From Halorussus rarus (lineage in GTDB: Archaea; Halobacteriota; Halobacteria; Halobacteriales; Haladaptataceae): 64,000 nucleotides of DNA. The notes under the pieces were generated by a model, which saw only the letters and a list, made by a program, of their open reading frames with translations, had not been told where the DNA came from and ran no database searches. Position 1 is the stretch's first letter; each line of letters opens with the position of its first letter. The DNA lies in assembly GCF_003369835.1 (NCBI RefSeq), contig NZ_QPMJ01000001.1, positions 930,001 to 994,000 of the forward strand, given 5' to 3'. Shown one piece after another: positions 49,601 through 57,096 of the stretch. The position numbers and the translations under genes were made by a program.

Positions 49601-49912
49601 GCGGCGACGGGCGGCGCCGGGCTCCTCCCCTCGGCGACCCTCCTCGGGACGCTCGGGGGGCTGCTCGGCCTCGCGCTCTACGGCGCGGGGCTTGCGCTCG
49701 GCGCGTTCGGGGCGGTCCAGACGCTCCGGAGCGCGGGCGTCCCCGTGAGCGGGCTGACCATCAACGGCCTGGCGGCTGCCGGCGTCGGAGTCTGGGCGCT
49801 CGCCGGTCTGCTCGGCGCCGAGGGACTGCTCGAAGTGGGACTCGGCAGCGGCGTCGTCTGGGTCGCGGGGGTCGTCCTCCTGTGGGCAGTGACGCGCGTG
49901 CTCTACGACTGA
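46688..49912 (+). CDS. Secreted beta-helix/PKD protein with C-terminal membrane anchor
   Basis: This 1074-residue protein starts with GTG and a Sec signal (about 1-35; ALAVVLVVGFGVSTAGLAAV). Residues about 60-830 are a right-handed parallel beta-helix (repeats such as FRVAGNSFADVGGSAVSL, VRGNELAGNGL, NDVYGHARGLTV). A PKD domain follows at about 852-940 (SASPNPVQVGERVVVSGRDS ... NYTVSLVATDDWG), and about four membrane helices lie at 978-1074. It is probably a cell-surface carbohydrate-binding or carbohydrate-cleaving protein held at the membrane; no catalytic residues are identifiable. It directly follows the DUF58 run but has its own promoter. Confidence 0.85.
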   Translation: MKRASTRALAVVLVVGFGVSTAGLAAVGSPAGAAAADGAQQVTYVEDDVTENTTWTAAGGPYRVVADVTVEAGATLRVEPGTSVQFAEDIAIRVEGNLSAAGTAADPVSFGTAPGAPDRVRWATIRYAGGADSHLSLSHVAVERARNGLTVSSAAGAVRVSDATFRDVAGDGIRVVDATRTPKLTVDRSTFTDVGGRGVSIAPGMGAVTAADVVSNTSRLGRRATHRTAVALGADTSVDTVRVSYRGQGEAGDVDRGSIVRFGLDRDGDGRVDRRLTSSVESVGHSTPNGFELRLNRSITVPAGATVVAVYRSVVNPRTYGTYPVEVSFRAHGVEQAATATLPFDLRSGGNRGRGAGSTAESRAAGFSVTGSTFESVGAQGVFVAADAVRDFRVAGNSFADVGGSAVSLRAPLVRAATVERNRVESLDRGADGVRVAAKLATDSVLRDNRISGADAGIALATRHRTVDGVRIAGNTVTGSTTGLRVRHVPEYRSHTLSLAIVDNNFSRNARRGALVRAPSAKLVGLAVRGNELAGNGLASGGDGPSPRAGDGNATAATDGWAGLELVARQVRNSRVAANRFADNRGHGLSVRTSTAVDNLTVAANRAFDNAGVGLNLDNALTHAGRLNLTRNVAAANAYGVRVAGSIGARVANNTVVYNTYGGRPAGIDGIPPGTGIVVEGGDAGAIFRRGAVREELRALLDDREVEEKLPDPRDEQEYTVVLRPGAEGEVWTGSAAALTARSVSEDIPTGITLTRDDDGRSGIVVRGNDVYGHARGLTVNVAALVDANTTIRLLVNTTRTVDAEGNYWGASDGPTHSSIRPEGTGDRVVTRRGWVDFLPAADSPYGERRYRPTANVSASPNPVQVGERVVVSGRDSTDRDGRVASYRFETRGSNVTFGASPELTASFDAPGNYTVSLVATDDWGVESPPATATVDVRPANWTPAALRTTTPTSTSDVANATTAGERETTAAATGGAGLLPSATLLGTLGGLLGLALYGAGLALGAFGAVQTLRSAGVPVSGLTINGLAAAGVGVWALAGLLGAEGLLEVGLGSGVVWVAGVVLLWAVTRVLYD

Positions 49913-49925
49913 GCGAATCCCACCG

Positions 49926-49947
49926 GACCGGCTCTTCGAGGCCGGTC
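49926..49947 (+). terminator. Hairpin after the beta-helix gene
   Basis: GACCGG-CTC pairs with GAG-G-CCGGTC (one bulged base, 3-base loop), starting 14 bases past the stop. It is terminator-like but lacks a T-run. Confidence 0.45.
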
Positions 49948-49977
49948 GCGCGGCCCCGTCAGTAAGCATAAGTGGAC

Positions 49978-49987
49978 TTCACGTGAA
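49978..49987. promoter_or_regulatory. 10-bp palindrome TTCACGTGAA
   Basis: A perfect 10-base palindrome lies a few bases after the TAAGCATAAG block (49962-49971), the likely promoter of the gene at 50140. It could be a regulator site near the transcription start, giving a leader of about 150 bases. Confidence 0.35.
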
Positions 49988-50139
49988 CCGTGACCCGATG
50001 ACCACTTCGGACAGGCGCTCTGCTCGTGGCAGGCCCGACGACGGGCGCGGACCGGCGAGTCCCGCTCCCACCGCAGGTTCTCGCTCGCCCCGCTCGCGTC
50101 GACGGGCGCGACGACCACAAGGCGCGCCCACCACCTCCC

Positions 50140-50691
50140 ATGCCCACGTTCGTTGAGGAGGTGCAGGCGGTCGATGACGACAACGCCGCGGCGTTCGGCC
50201 GGCGACTGGCCGACCGCGTCGAGACGCTCGGCGAAGCGCTGGACCTGCTCGAGGACTGGACCGAGTCGAGCCGCGACACCGGCACCGAACTCTCCTCGAA
50301 GTACGAGACGGCAAAGCAGCTCGCGAGGGACGAGATCCGGGACGCGACCGATGACGACGGGGACGCCGCCGACATCCCGGCCGAGGATCTGCTCGACCAC
50401 CCCGCGGTGAGCGACCAGACCAAGGAGCGACTCCGCGAGTACGGCACCAAGCTCCACGTCTTCCTCGACGAGGAGCGGTCGTACGGCGAGGCCCGGTCGG
50501 CGCTGGCCCGGTCGCTCGACGACGAACTCGACCTCTACAAGGAACTGCTCGCGGGGCTCCAGTCTGGCGACGCCGGCGTCGATGACGCCCGACAGGCGAT
50601 CGCCCGGTTCGCGCGCGAGGACTCGCTGGGAGCGCCGAACCGGACCGCGGCCGACGTGCTGCTCGAATCGGCCGTCGACGGCGAGTCGTAG
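50140..50691 (+). CDS. Acidic coiled-coil hypothetical protein
   Basis: This 183-residue soluble, very acidic, almost wholly helical protein contains EEVQAVDDDNAAAFGRRLAD, VETLGEALDLLEDWTES, KYETAKQLARDEIRDATDD and a C-terminal VDDARQAIARFAREDSLG. Heptad-like spacing suggests coiled coils. No known domain is recognised. It is convergent with the nitrilase gene. Confidence 0.7.
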   Translation: MPTFVEEVQAVDDDNAAAFGRRLADRVETLGEALDLLEDWTESSRDTGTELSSKYETAKQLARDEIRDATDDDGDAADIPAEDLLDHPAVSDQTKERLREYGTKLHVFLDEERSYGEARSALARSLDDELDLYKELLAGLQSGDAGVDDARQAIARFAREDSLGAPNRTAADVLLESAVDGES

Positions 50692-50737
50692 TCGTCGGCG
50701 CGGACGGGGTGGTTCGCTCGCGCTCCCGCTCTCGCAG

Positions 50738-51913
50738 TCAGTCGCTCCCGCGCAGCGCCGCGGCGACGTCCTCTATCGCGCCGACCGGGACGTCGTGCTC
50801 GTCGGCGATTTCCGCCGCCTCCGCCGGCGAGATGGCGTCCTCTGTGCCGTCCAGCCCCCGCCGTCCGTTCGTCGACGCTCCGTCGCGACCGCCGGACCCG
50901 GACCGCGCGTCGGTGCGGCCGCCCGCCGCGCGGCCGTCGTGGTCGTGGCGGTGGACCGGTTCGAGCACCTCGTCGCTGATCTCGAGGTTCACGGCGTCCC
51001 AGCGAGAGTAGTGGCCCATCGCGTCGAAGTACGCCTTCGTGGCCCGGCGCTCGTCGCGGTCGAACTCCGCGGTCAGCAGCGCCTCCTCGCCGACCACCGG
51101 CCCGGCCTTCACGACGCCCGCCGGGTTGACGAGCATGCTCCCGCCGGCGCCGAGGTCGTAGCCGAGTTCGTCCTCGTACCCCTCCGGCGGGTCGCCCATG
51201 TATGCCGAGCACGAGACCACGAACGACTGGGTCTCGAAGGCGTACTCGCGCACCGCCGGGTAGATGTCGCAGGTGTCGACGTCCTCGGCGGACTCGGCCC
51301 GCGACTTGTCGCCGGGGTGGCCGTTCTGCGACCAGAACCCCGGCCAGACCGCGGCGTGGATCTCCTCGCCCATGGTCGCCAGCGCGGCCTTCGAGAGGGT
51401 CATGTGGTTCTCGTAGCAGACGAGTCCGCCGAGGGTGCCGAGGTCGGTGTCGTGGGTCGCCAGGCTGGCCGGGTCGCCCCGTCCCCAGATGGAGCGCTCG
51501 CCGTGGGTCGGCATGAGCTTGCGGTGGCGCCGGACCAGGTCGCCCGACCGGTCGAACCAGAACACCGAGTTGTACAGCGTCTCGCTGCCGGGTCGGTCGT
51601 CGAGCTCGTTCACGCCGAGCGCGACGTGGAGGTCGGCCTCGCGTATCGCGTCGCCCAACACGTCCAGCGCGTCGTCGCCGACCGAGAGGCTGTTCCGCTG
51701 GAGTTCGACCATCAGCTCGGTCCACCGCGGGATGGACACCGAGCGCCGCCAGTACGGGTAGCCGGGGAAGTACGTCTCGGGGAAGACCAGCAGGTCGACG
51801 TCCCGCTCGCCAGCGCGCTCGATCCACTCGCACGTCCTGTCGAGCGTCGCTTCCTTGTCGTGGTAGACGGGTTCGACCTGCGCGGCCGCCAGGGTGAACG
51901 ATTCGGCTGGCAT
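50738..51913 (-). CDS. Nitrilase-family carbon-nitrogen hydrolase
   Basis: This 391-residue protein has the Glu-Lys-Cys triad of the CN-hydrolase superfamily: Glu46 in LVFPETYFPGYPYW, Lys132 in RRHRKLMPTHGER and Cys166 in GLVCYENHM. The CYE(N/H) context, the HRKLMPTH stretch and the length are those of true nitrilases (branch 1, nitrile to acid plus ammonia) rather than amidases. The C-terminal about 70 residues are low-complexity and acidic. A TTTTCAG-like AT box 28-37 bases upstream gives it its own promoter. It lies downstream of an ABC importer on the same strand. Confidence 0.88.
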   Translation of the reverse strand: MPAESFTLAAAQVEPVYHDKEATLDRTCEWIERAGERDVDLLVFPETYFPGYPYWRRSVSIPRWTELMVELQRNSLSVGDDALDVLGDAIREADLHVALGVNELDDRPGSETLYNSVFWFDRSGDLVRRHRKLMPTHGERSIWGRGDPASLATHDTDLGTLGGLVCYENHMTLSKAALATMGEEIHAAVWPGFWSQNGHPGDKSRAESAEDVDTCDIYPAVREYAFETQSFVVSCSAYMGDPPEGYEDELGYDLGAGGSMLVNPAGVVKAGPVVGEEALLTAEFDRDERRATKAYFDAMGHYSRWDAVNLEISDEVLEPVHRHDHDGRAAGGRTDARSGSGGRDGASTNGRRGLDGTEDAISPAEAAEIADEHDVPVGAIEDVAAALRGSD

Positions 51914-51940
51914 CGTGACCCAGTGGCACGCGAGGAGGGA

Positions 51941-51950
51941 TAGTTTTCAG
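51941..51950 (-). promoter_or_regulatory. TATA-type box for the nitrilase
   Basis: CTGAAAACTA on the minus strand, 28-37 bases before the ATG at 51913. Confidence 0.5.
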
Positions 51951-52069
51951 GGTCGAGAGACGGGTACACCGGCGGTCGTCGCGAGAACGGATGAATGCGA
52001 CGCTCGTCGAGGGGGGACAGTCAGAAGAAGGTCCGACGGTGAATCGGCGGTGAACGGCCGGGTCGTCGC

Positions 52070-53233
52070 TCAGAAGTTGGCCTGCGCGACCTCGGTCCGC
52101 TCGAGTTCGCGGTTGTGGAGCGCCTCGCCCGTGTCCCGGTCGAAGACGTGGATGGCCTCCTCGGGGATGCGGGAGACGACCTCCTGGCCGCTCTCGACGT
52201 TGCGCATGCCCGAGACGGTGGCGACGAACGTCTCGACCTCCTCGCCGGTCGCGTCGACGCGCTCGGCGCCGGCGAAGGTGAGGTAGACGTTGTTCTCGTC
52301 GCCCATCGGCTCGACCACGTCGACGCGGGTCCGGAAGTCGTGGCGTTCGTCGCCCTGGCCGACCAGTTCGATGTCCTCGGGGCGGATGCCCAGGACGAGC
52401 CGGTCGTGGCCCTCGACGTCGGCCAGCGTCTCCTCGGACAGCGCGTACTCGAAGTCGTCGGCGACGAGCGCGCCGTCCTCGAGTTCGCAGTCGAAGAAGT
52501 TCATCGACGGCTCGCCGATGAACCCGGCGACGAAGACGTTCCGGGGCTCGTGGTAGCACTCCAGCGGCGTGCCGACCTGCTGGAGCTCGCCGTCGTTGAG
52601 GATGGCGATTCGGTCGCCCATGGTCATCGCCTCCGTCTGGTCGTGGGTGACGTACACCGTGGTGACGCCGAGGTCCTCCTGGAGGCGCTGGAGTTCGGTC
52701 CGCATCTGCGAGCGGAGCTTGGCGTCGAGGTTGCTGAGCGGCTCGTCCATCAGGAACACCTCGGGGTCGCGGACGATGGCGCGGCCGAGCGCGACCCGCT
52801 GCTGCTGGCCGCCAGAGAGCTCCCGGGGCTTGCGGTCGAGCAGGTCGGCGATGCCCATCATCTCGGCGGTCTGCTCGACCTGGGCGGCGATCTCGTCGTC
52901 GGGCATGTCGGTCGACTCCTCCAGCCCGAAGCTCATGTTCTCCCGCACGGTCATGTGGGGGTAGAGCGCGTACGACTGGAACACCATCGCGATGTCCCGC
53001 GTGGTCGGCGGCTCGTCGGTGATCGAGCGGCCGCCCAGCCGGATGTCGCCCCGCGAGACCGTCTCCAGGCCCGCGATCATCCGCAGCGTCGTCGACTTGC
53101 CGCAGCCCGAGGGGCCGACCAGCACGAGGAACTCGCCGTCCTCGATGTCGACGTCGGCGTCGTCGACCGCGACGATGCGGTCGCCGTCGTCGTCGAACCA
53201 CTTGGTGACGCCGTCGAGCGTCAGTTCGGCCAT
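52070..53233 (-). CDS. Carbohydrate-type ABC importer, ATPase (MalK/UgpC-like)
   Basis: This 387-residue ATPase has Walker A GPSGCGKSTTLRMIAGLE, signature LSGGQQQRVALGRAI, Walker B VFLMDEPLSNLDAKLR and the H-loop YVTHDQTEAMTMGDR. The C-terminal about 130 residues form the OB-type regulatory domain of the CUT1 (MalK/UgpC) group (LVLGIRPEDIELVGQ). The ATG at 53233 is chosen because GGAGGA lies 9 bases upstream. Last gene of the importer operon; it energises the two permeases encoded before it. Confidence 0.94.
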   Translation of the reverse strand: MAELTLDGVTKWFDDDGDRIVAVDDADVDIEDGEFLVLVGPSGCGKSTTLRMIAGLETVSRGDIRLGGRSITDEPPTTRDIAMVFQSYALYPHMTVRENMSFGLEESTDMPDDEIAAQVEQTAEMMGIADLLDRKPRELSGGQQQRVALGRAIVRDPEVFLMDEPLSNLDAKLRSQMRTELQRLQEDLGVTTVYVTHDQTEAMTMGDRIAILNDGELQQVGTPLECYHEPRNVFVAGFIGEPSMNFFDCELEDGALVADDFEYALSEETLADVEGHDRLVLGIRPEDIELVGQGDERHDFRTRVDVVEPMGDENNVYLTFAGAERVDATGEEVETFVATVSGMRNVESGQEVVSRIPEEAIHVFDRDTGEALHNRELERTEVAQANF

Positions 53234-53282
53234 CGTACTGTCCTCCGTCGCGAACCGGTGTAAATGTTTGTCGCACTCATGG

Positions 53283-54221
53283 TTACGAACCCGCAACTCC
53301 TTCCGCGAACTGTTCGCCGAACAGGACGTACACCAGCAGCGTGGGCAGGGCCGCGACGAACGCGCCCGCCATCTGGGTGTTGAACGACTGGATGATGCCG
53401 CCGGTGAGGCTGTTGAGCGCCACGGTCACCGGGGCGGCCGCCCCGCCGCCGGACGGCAGGATGACCAGCGCGAACAGCAGGTCGTTCCAGATCTGGGTGA
53501 ACTGGTAGATCAGCGTCACCGCGAACATCGACGTCGACAGCGGCAGCACGATGTTGCGGTAGATGCTGAACACGCTCGCGCCGTCGAGCTTCGCGGCCTC
53601 GATCATCTCGACGGAGAGGTTCTGGTAGTAGCCCCGGAACAGCAGGAACGTGATGGGGATCCCGTACGCGACGTGGGTGATGATGAGGTTGATGATGCTC
53701 GCGTAGTGCTCGTGCATCAGCGGGAGCCCCCAGAGGAACGACAGCAGCTCCTGGGTGTTCACGATGGCGAACAGCCGCGAGAGGGGCACCAGCACCGCCT
53801 GGTACGGGATGAAGATGCCGGCGACGAACAGCGCGACGATCGGCATCTGGTACTTCCAGTCGATGGTGGTCAGCCCGTAGGCCGCGATCGAACCCAGCCC
53901 CGCCGACAGGATGGTCGCCGGGACCGCCAGCAGCATGCTGTTGATCAGCGCGTGGGACATCTCGTTGAACGCGACCCGCCACGGTTCGAGGGTGAACCCG
54001 CCGAAGATGGGCGGGACGAACGGCACCGTCCGGTTGAACGCGTCGGTCGTCTTGAACGCGGTCATCAGCCCCGCCTCGAGCGGGGCGAGGTAGAAGCCGA
54101 CGAGGCCGAACAGGACGACGTACAGCGCGATTCGTCGCCTGCCGGCGTCGCGGACGGCGTCCGCGATCTCCTCGCGGCGCGTGCGGTTCTCCGGCGTGGG
54201 TGTGGCCGGCGGACTGCTCAT
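53283..54221 (-). CDS. ABC importer permease (MalG-like)
   Basis: This 312-residue protein has six membrane helices and the permease EAA loop EMIEAAKLDGASVFSIYRNIVLPLS, which docks the ATPase. It is the MalG-type (CUT1) inner-membrane permease. A GAGGTGA sequence ends three bases before the ATG. The upstream MalF-type permease ends 28 bases away, as expected for a single mRNA. Confidence 0.94.
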   Translation of the reverse strand: MSSPPATPTPENRTRREEIADAVRDAGRRRIALYVVLFGLVGFYLAPLEAGLMTAFKTTDAFNRTVPFVPPIFGGFTLEPWRVAFNEMSHALINSMLLAVPATILSAGLGSIAAYGLTTIDWKYQMPIVALFVAGIFIPYQAVLVPLSRLFAIVNTQELLSFLWGLPLMHEHYASIINLIITHVAYGIPITFLLFRGYYQNLSVEMIEAAKLDGASVFSIYRNIVLPLSTSMFAVTLIYQFTQIWNDLLFALVILPSGGGAAAPVTVALNSLTGGIIQSFNTQMAGAFVAALPTLLVYVLFGEQFAEGVAGS

Positions 54222-54249
54222 CGCTCACCTCTTCGGTTCCGTCGGTCGG

Positions 54250-55374
54250 TCATAGCTCTCCCCTCCGGTACTCGCTGTAGAGGTACGGGGTGACCACCGC
54301 CAGCGCCATGCCGAACAGCACGATGGCGATGGCCGACCCGTACGCCCAGTTGTTCGACCCGAACGCCTCGCGGAACATCATCGTCGCGAGGATGTCGGCG
54401 GCCGGGCCGGGGTGGTTGCCGAACATCACGTAGAGGAAGTCGAACGCCTTCAGCGCGAACACCATCAGCACCACCGCGGCGCTCATGGTCGAGGCCCGCA
54501 GCTGGGGCAGGATGACCCGCCAGTACATCTTGATCGTGCTCGCGCCGTCGACCCTGGCGGCCTCGTAGTGAGCGGTCGGAATCGCTCGCAGGCCCGCGAG
54601 GTAGACGACCATCGCGTAGCCCGAGTACTGCCAGATGAGCGCGAAGATGACCGCGGCCAGCTTCGTCGACGGGTTCGAGATCCACTGGGTCGTCAGGAAG
54701 CCCAGCCCGAACTGGCGGAGCGTGACGTTTATCATCCCGATCTGGGGGTTGTACATCCACGCCCAGAACTTCGCGGTCACGACGAACGAGAGGCTCATCG
54801 GCAGCAGGTATATCGTTCGGAAGGTGTTCTCGAACCTGATGCCCTGGTCGATCAGGATGGCCAGCAGCATGCCGAACAGCAGGCAGACGGTGGTGAACAC
54901 CACCAGCAGGACCAGGGTGTTCCGGGCCGCGGTCCAGAACGTGGGGTCCGAGAACGCCTGTCGGTACATCTCGAGGTCGAACTCCGAAATCGCGTACTCC
55001 GGCAGGATGAGCCCGCTGAAGTCGGTCAGCGAGATGACGAGGTTCCAGCCGATGGCGCCGTAGACGAAGAACGCCATCAGCAGGAACGGCGGCAGCCAGA
55101 ACGGGATCGACTGCACGAAGTCGCTCGACGTGAGCGACCGAAGGGTCCCCGTCTCGGAGTCTGTGCGCTCGCCGGTGACGGTCGCGCCGCCGTCAGAACG
55201 GAGCTCTGACGAGGTTCGCGGACTGTCGGTCCGCTCACCGCCGTCAGAACGGAGCTCTGACGAGTCACCCGAGTCGGCGGTCGGCTCGGCGCCGCCGGTG
55301 GGAACGTCCGGCGCCCCGCCGTCTCCGCTATCTCCGGGGGTTACCCGTCGGAGTACGTCTCTAAGTCGTTGCAT
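54250..55374 (-). CDS. ABC importer permease (MalF-like) with repetitive N-terminus
   Basis: This 374-residue permease has six membrane helices (from about residue 93) and the EAA loop YEAARVDGASTIKMYWRVILPQLRAS. Before the first helix lies a 90-residue soluble acidic segment with a duplicated SSELRSDGG block (17-residue period), not normal for MalF-type permeases. The segment may be a spacer only. It is followed 28 bases later by the MalG-type gene. Confidence 0.92.
   Translation of the reverse strand: MQRLRDVLRRVTPGDSGDGGAPDVPTGGAEPTADSGDSSELRSDGGERTDSPRTSSELRSDGGATVTGERTDSETGTLRSLTSSDFVQSIPFWLPPFLLMAFFVYGAIGWNLVISLTDFSGLILPEYAISEFDLEMYRQAFSDPTFWTAARNTLVLLVVFTTVCLLFGMLLAILIDQGIRFENTFRTIYLLPMSLSFVVTAKFWAWMYNPQIGMINVTLRQFGLGFLTTQWISNPSTKLAAVIFALIWQYSGYAMVVYLAGLRAIPTAHYEAARVDGASTIKMYWRVILPQLRASTMSAAVVLMVFALKAFDFLYVMFGNHPGPAADILATMMFREAFGSNNWAYGSAIAIVLFGMALAVVTPYLYSEYRRGEL
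55187..55264. repeat. 51-bp tandem duplication inside the permease gene
   Basis: A 27-bp block is repeated perfectly at 55187-55213 and 55238-55264. The 51-base period keeps the frame, giving two SSELRSDGG copies. Each block also contains TCAGA...TCTGA arms. Confidence 0.8.
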
Positions 55375-55401
55375 GGGAAAAACGGACAGTCGGGACCGAC
55401 T

Positions 55402-56787
55402 TCAGTTGAACGCCTGCTCGAACTGGTTGTAGGTCTCGTCGACGTTCCAGTTCGAGATGAACGTCGACATCGCCTCGCCGATGTTGCTCTTGATCTCCGG
55501 CGCGACGGCCAGCCCGTGCTGGATGGACTGGACCTGGGCGTCGGAGTTCTTGAAGTCGTCCATCTGCCGGGTGAGGAACGGCCCGAACGCGTCGCTCGGG
55601 ACGTCGGTGCGCGGCGGGATCGACCCCTTCTTGGGGTTGAACCGCTTCTGGGCGTCGACCGAACCGCAGTACTGCAGGAACTTCTTGGTCGCCTCGGGCG
55701 AGGGGTTGTTGGTCGGCATCGGGAACGAGTCCATGTTGAGCGCGTAGACGCCCTCGGACCCGGGGAACGGGACGTGGTTCCAGTCGGACTCGAACTCGAA
55801 GCCGTCCTGCGAGCGGTACATGCCCGCGGCCCAGTCGCCCTGGTGGAAGAACGCCGCGTCGCCCTTCAGGATGTTCTGGTTGGTCTGGGTCCAGTCGACC
55901 GAGCCCGCGTCGTCGTTGAAGTACTCCTTGTACTGCTTGACGATGCTGAGCGAGTCCTTGATCTTCTTCTTGTTCTCGGCGACTTTACCGTCGGTGAACG
56001 CGTTGTACGTCTCGACGCCGTACTCGCCGAGCAGCACCGACGCCCACATCTGGGTGGTCGACCAGGCCGAGGAGGTCTGGTGGGCCATCCCGACCGCGTC
56101 GGTGTTGTTCTCTACCTTCTTCATCGCGGCGACGAGGTCGCTGGGCTTGCTGATCGACGACGGGTCGACGCCCGCGTCCTCGACGACCGAGACGTTGTAG
56201 AAGAGGTTGTTGAGCCGGTGGATGTTGATCGGCACCGACACGAACGTCCCGTTCGGGGCGGCCGCGTCCTTCGGCCCCTGCAGGTAGGCGTCCTTCATCC
56301 CGTTCTGCGACCAGACCGACTCACCGATGTCCTCGAGCTTGTTCGCCTGGATGTACGGCTGGAGGTTCGCGCCCGGCCACGCTTGCCAGGTGCTCGGCGG
56401 GTTGTTGTTCAGCACCCGCTTCTTGATGACCGTCTTGAGGTTCTGGCCCGCGCCGCCCGACACCGGGTTCTCGTTGACCTCGATGTCGGGGTACTTCTTC
56501 TTGAAACCGTCGAACAGCGCCTTGATGGCGGGACCGCCGTCGCCGCCGGTCCACCAGTGCTGGACCTCCAGCGTGTTGTAGTCCGTCGAGGAGTCGTCCT
56601 CCGTCGTCGTGTCACCGCCGGAGTCGCCGCCTTCGGTCGTGGTGTCGTCCGCGGTGGTCGTTTCGACGTCGCCGTCACCGCCGCCGCCCATACAGCCCGC
56701 GAGACCGGTCACGCCGATGGTACCCGCACCGGCGACTTTCAGGTAGTCGCGCCGAGAAACGTCGGAACCTTCGTTGGCATCTGTCAT
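55402..56787 (-). CDS. ABC importer substrate-binding lipoprotein (sugar type)
   Basis: This 461-residue extracellular binding protein has a twin-Arg motif (SRRDYLKVAGAG, about 11-22) combined with a lipobox LAGC (Cys32), then a Thr/Asp/Gly linker and a family-1-type solute-binding fold (LEVQHWWTGGDGGPAIKAL, AAFFHQGDWAAGMY). It has the general form of CUT1 sugar-binding proteins. The ATG at 56787 is used rather than a TTG two codons upstream. First gene of the operon. Confidence 0.93.
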   Translation of the reverse strand: MTDANEGSDVSRRDYLKVAGAGTIGVTGLAGCMGGGGDGDVETTTADDTTTEGGDSGGDTTTEDDSSTDYNTLEVQHWWTGGDGGPAIKALFDGFKKKYPDIEVNENPVSGGAGQNLKTVIKKRVLNNNPPSTWQAWPGANLQPYIQANKLEDIGESVWSQNGMKDAYLQGPKDAAAPNGTFVSVPINIHRLNNLFYNVSVVEDAGVDPSSISKPSDLVAAMKKVENNTDAVGMAHQTSSAWSTTQMWASVLLGEYGVETYNAFTDGKVAENKKKIKDSLSIVKQYKEYFNDDAGSVDWTQTNQNILKGDAAFFHQGDWAAGMYRSQDGFEFESDWNHVPFPGSEGVYALNMDSFPMPTNNPSPEATKKFLQYCGSVDAQKRFNPKKGSIPPRTDVPSDAFGPFLTRQMDDFKNSDAQVQSIQHGLAVAPEIKSNIGEAMSTFISNWNVDETYNQFEQAFN

Positions 56788-56821
56788 GCTCAAAGCCTAG
56801 GGAGTGCATCAGCCACCAGCT

Positions 56822-56850
56822 ACTTAAACGTTATTGAAATTAATGCAATA
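56822..56850 (-). promoter_or_regulatory. Promoter of the ABC operon with upstream dyad
   Basis: GTTTAAGT (56822-56829) is 35-42 bases before the ATG at 56787. The dyad TATTG-N9-CAATA (56832-56850) adjoins it on the upstream side, the position of the BRE or an activator site. Confidence 0.5.
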
Positions 56851-56876
56851 CCGAGTAAATTGACAACCAGTAACAT

Positions 56877-56903
56877 GACGGGTGCTACTCGACGCCACCC
56901 GTC
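56877..56903. promoter_or_regulatory. 8-bp inverted repeat in the divergent region
   Basis: GACGGGTG and CACCCGTC are separated by 11 bases, midway between the two divergent promoters. Candidate binding site for a dimeric regulator. Confidence 0.45.
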
Positions 56904-57057
56904 GCAGTACGGTGGTTTTCGGCCCGAGATTTCTATCAGGATTTCTGCCATTTCCGGAGGTGACGGGATTCTATCAACTCTTTCGCAGTTGAATCGCCGC
57001 CGTACCGGGGTCTCCGGAGTCGACCGCCGAGTCGGCCCCACCGGCGGGAGCGTTCCG

Positions 57058-57089
57058 GAGGGTTTTACGCCCGCTGGGGACCAACCCTC
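57058..57089 (+). promoter_or_regulatory. Fumarase promoter flanked by inverted repeat
   Basis: GGTTTTAC (57061-57068) lies 29-36 bases before the ATG at 57097. GAGGGTT (57058-57064) and AACCCTC (57083-57089) form a 7-bp inverted repeat spanning box and start region. Confidence 0.45.
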
Positions 57090-57096
57090 GACCCGT

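Larger units (their letters stand above)
56788..57096. other. Divergent intergenic region between the ABC operon and fumarase
   Basis: This region is 309 bases without a gene. It holds the ABC promoter box GTTTAAGT (minus, 56822-56829) with the dyad TATTG...CAATA (56832-56850) directly upstream. An 8-bp inverted repeat lies at 56877-56903 (GACGGGTG/CACCCGTC), and the fumarase promoter GGTTTTAC (57061-57068) lies within a 7-bp inverted repeat (57058-57089). A protein-like frame in phase with fumarase before 57097 is not convincing. Confidence 0.6.

Noticed and set aside
47050-49965. A 971-codon plus-strand frame overlapping the beta-helix gene
   Set aside because: Almost only Arg, Gly, Pro and Ala; out of frame with the clear signal-peptide/beta-helix/PKD protein.
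44849-49969. A 1706-codon open frame on the minus strand opposite the DUF58/beta-helix genes
   Set aside because: It is Arg/Pro/Asp/Val-rich translation of the antisense of well-supported genes; very high GC removes stop codons and makes such shadows long. No domain is visible.
56874-57096. In-frame 74-codon extension upstream of fumC
   Set aside because: Not similar to any fumarase N-terminus, basic and low in acidic residues unlike halophilic proteins, and the promoter box at 57061 lies inside it.
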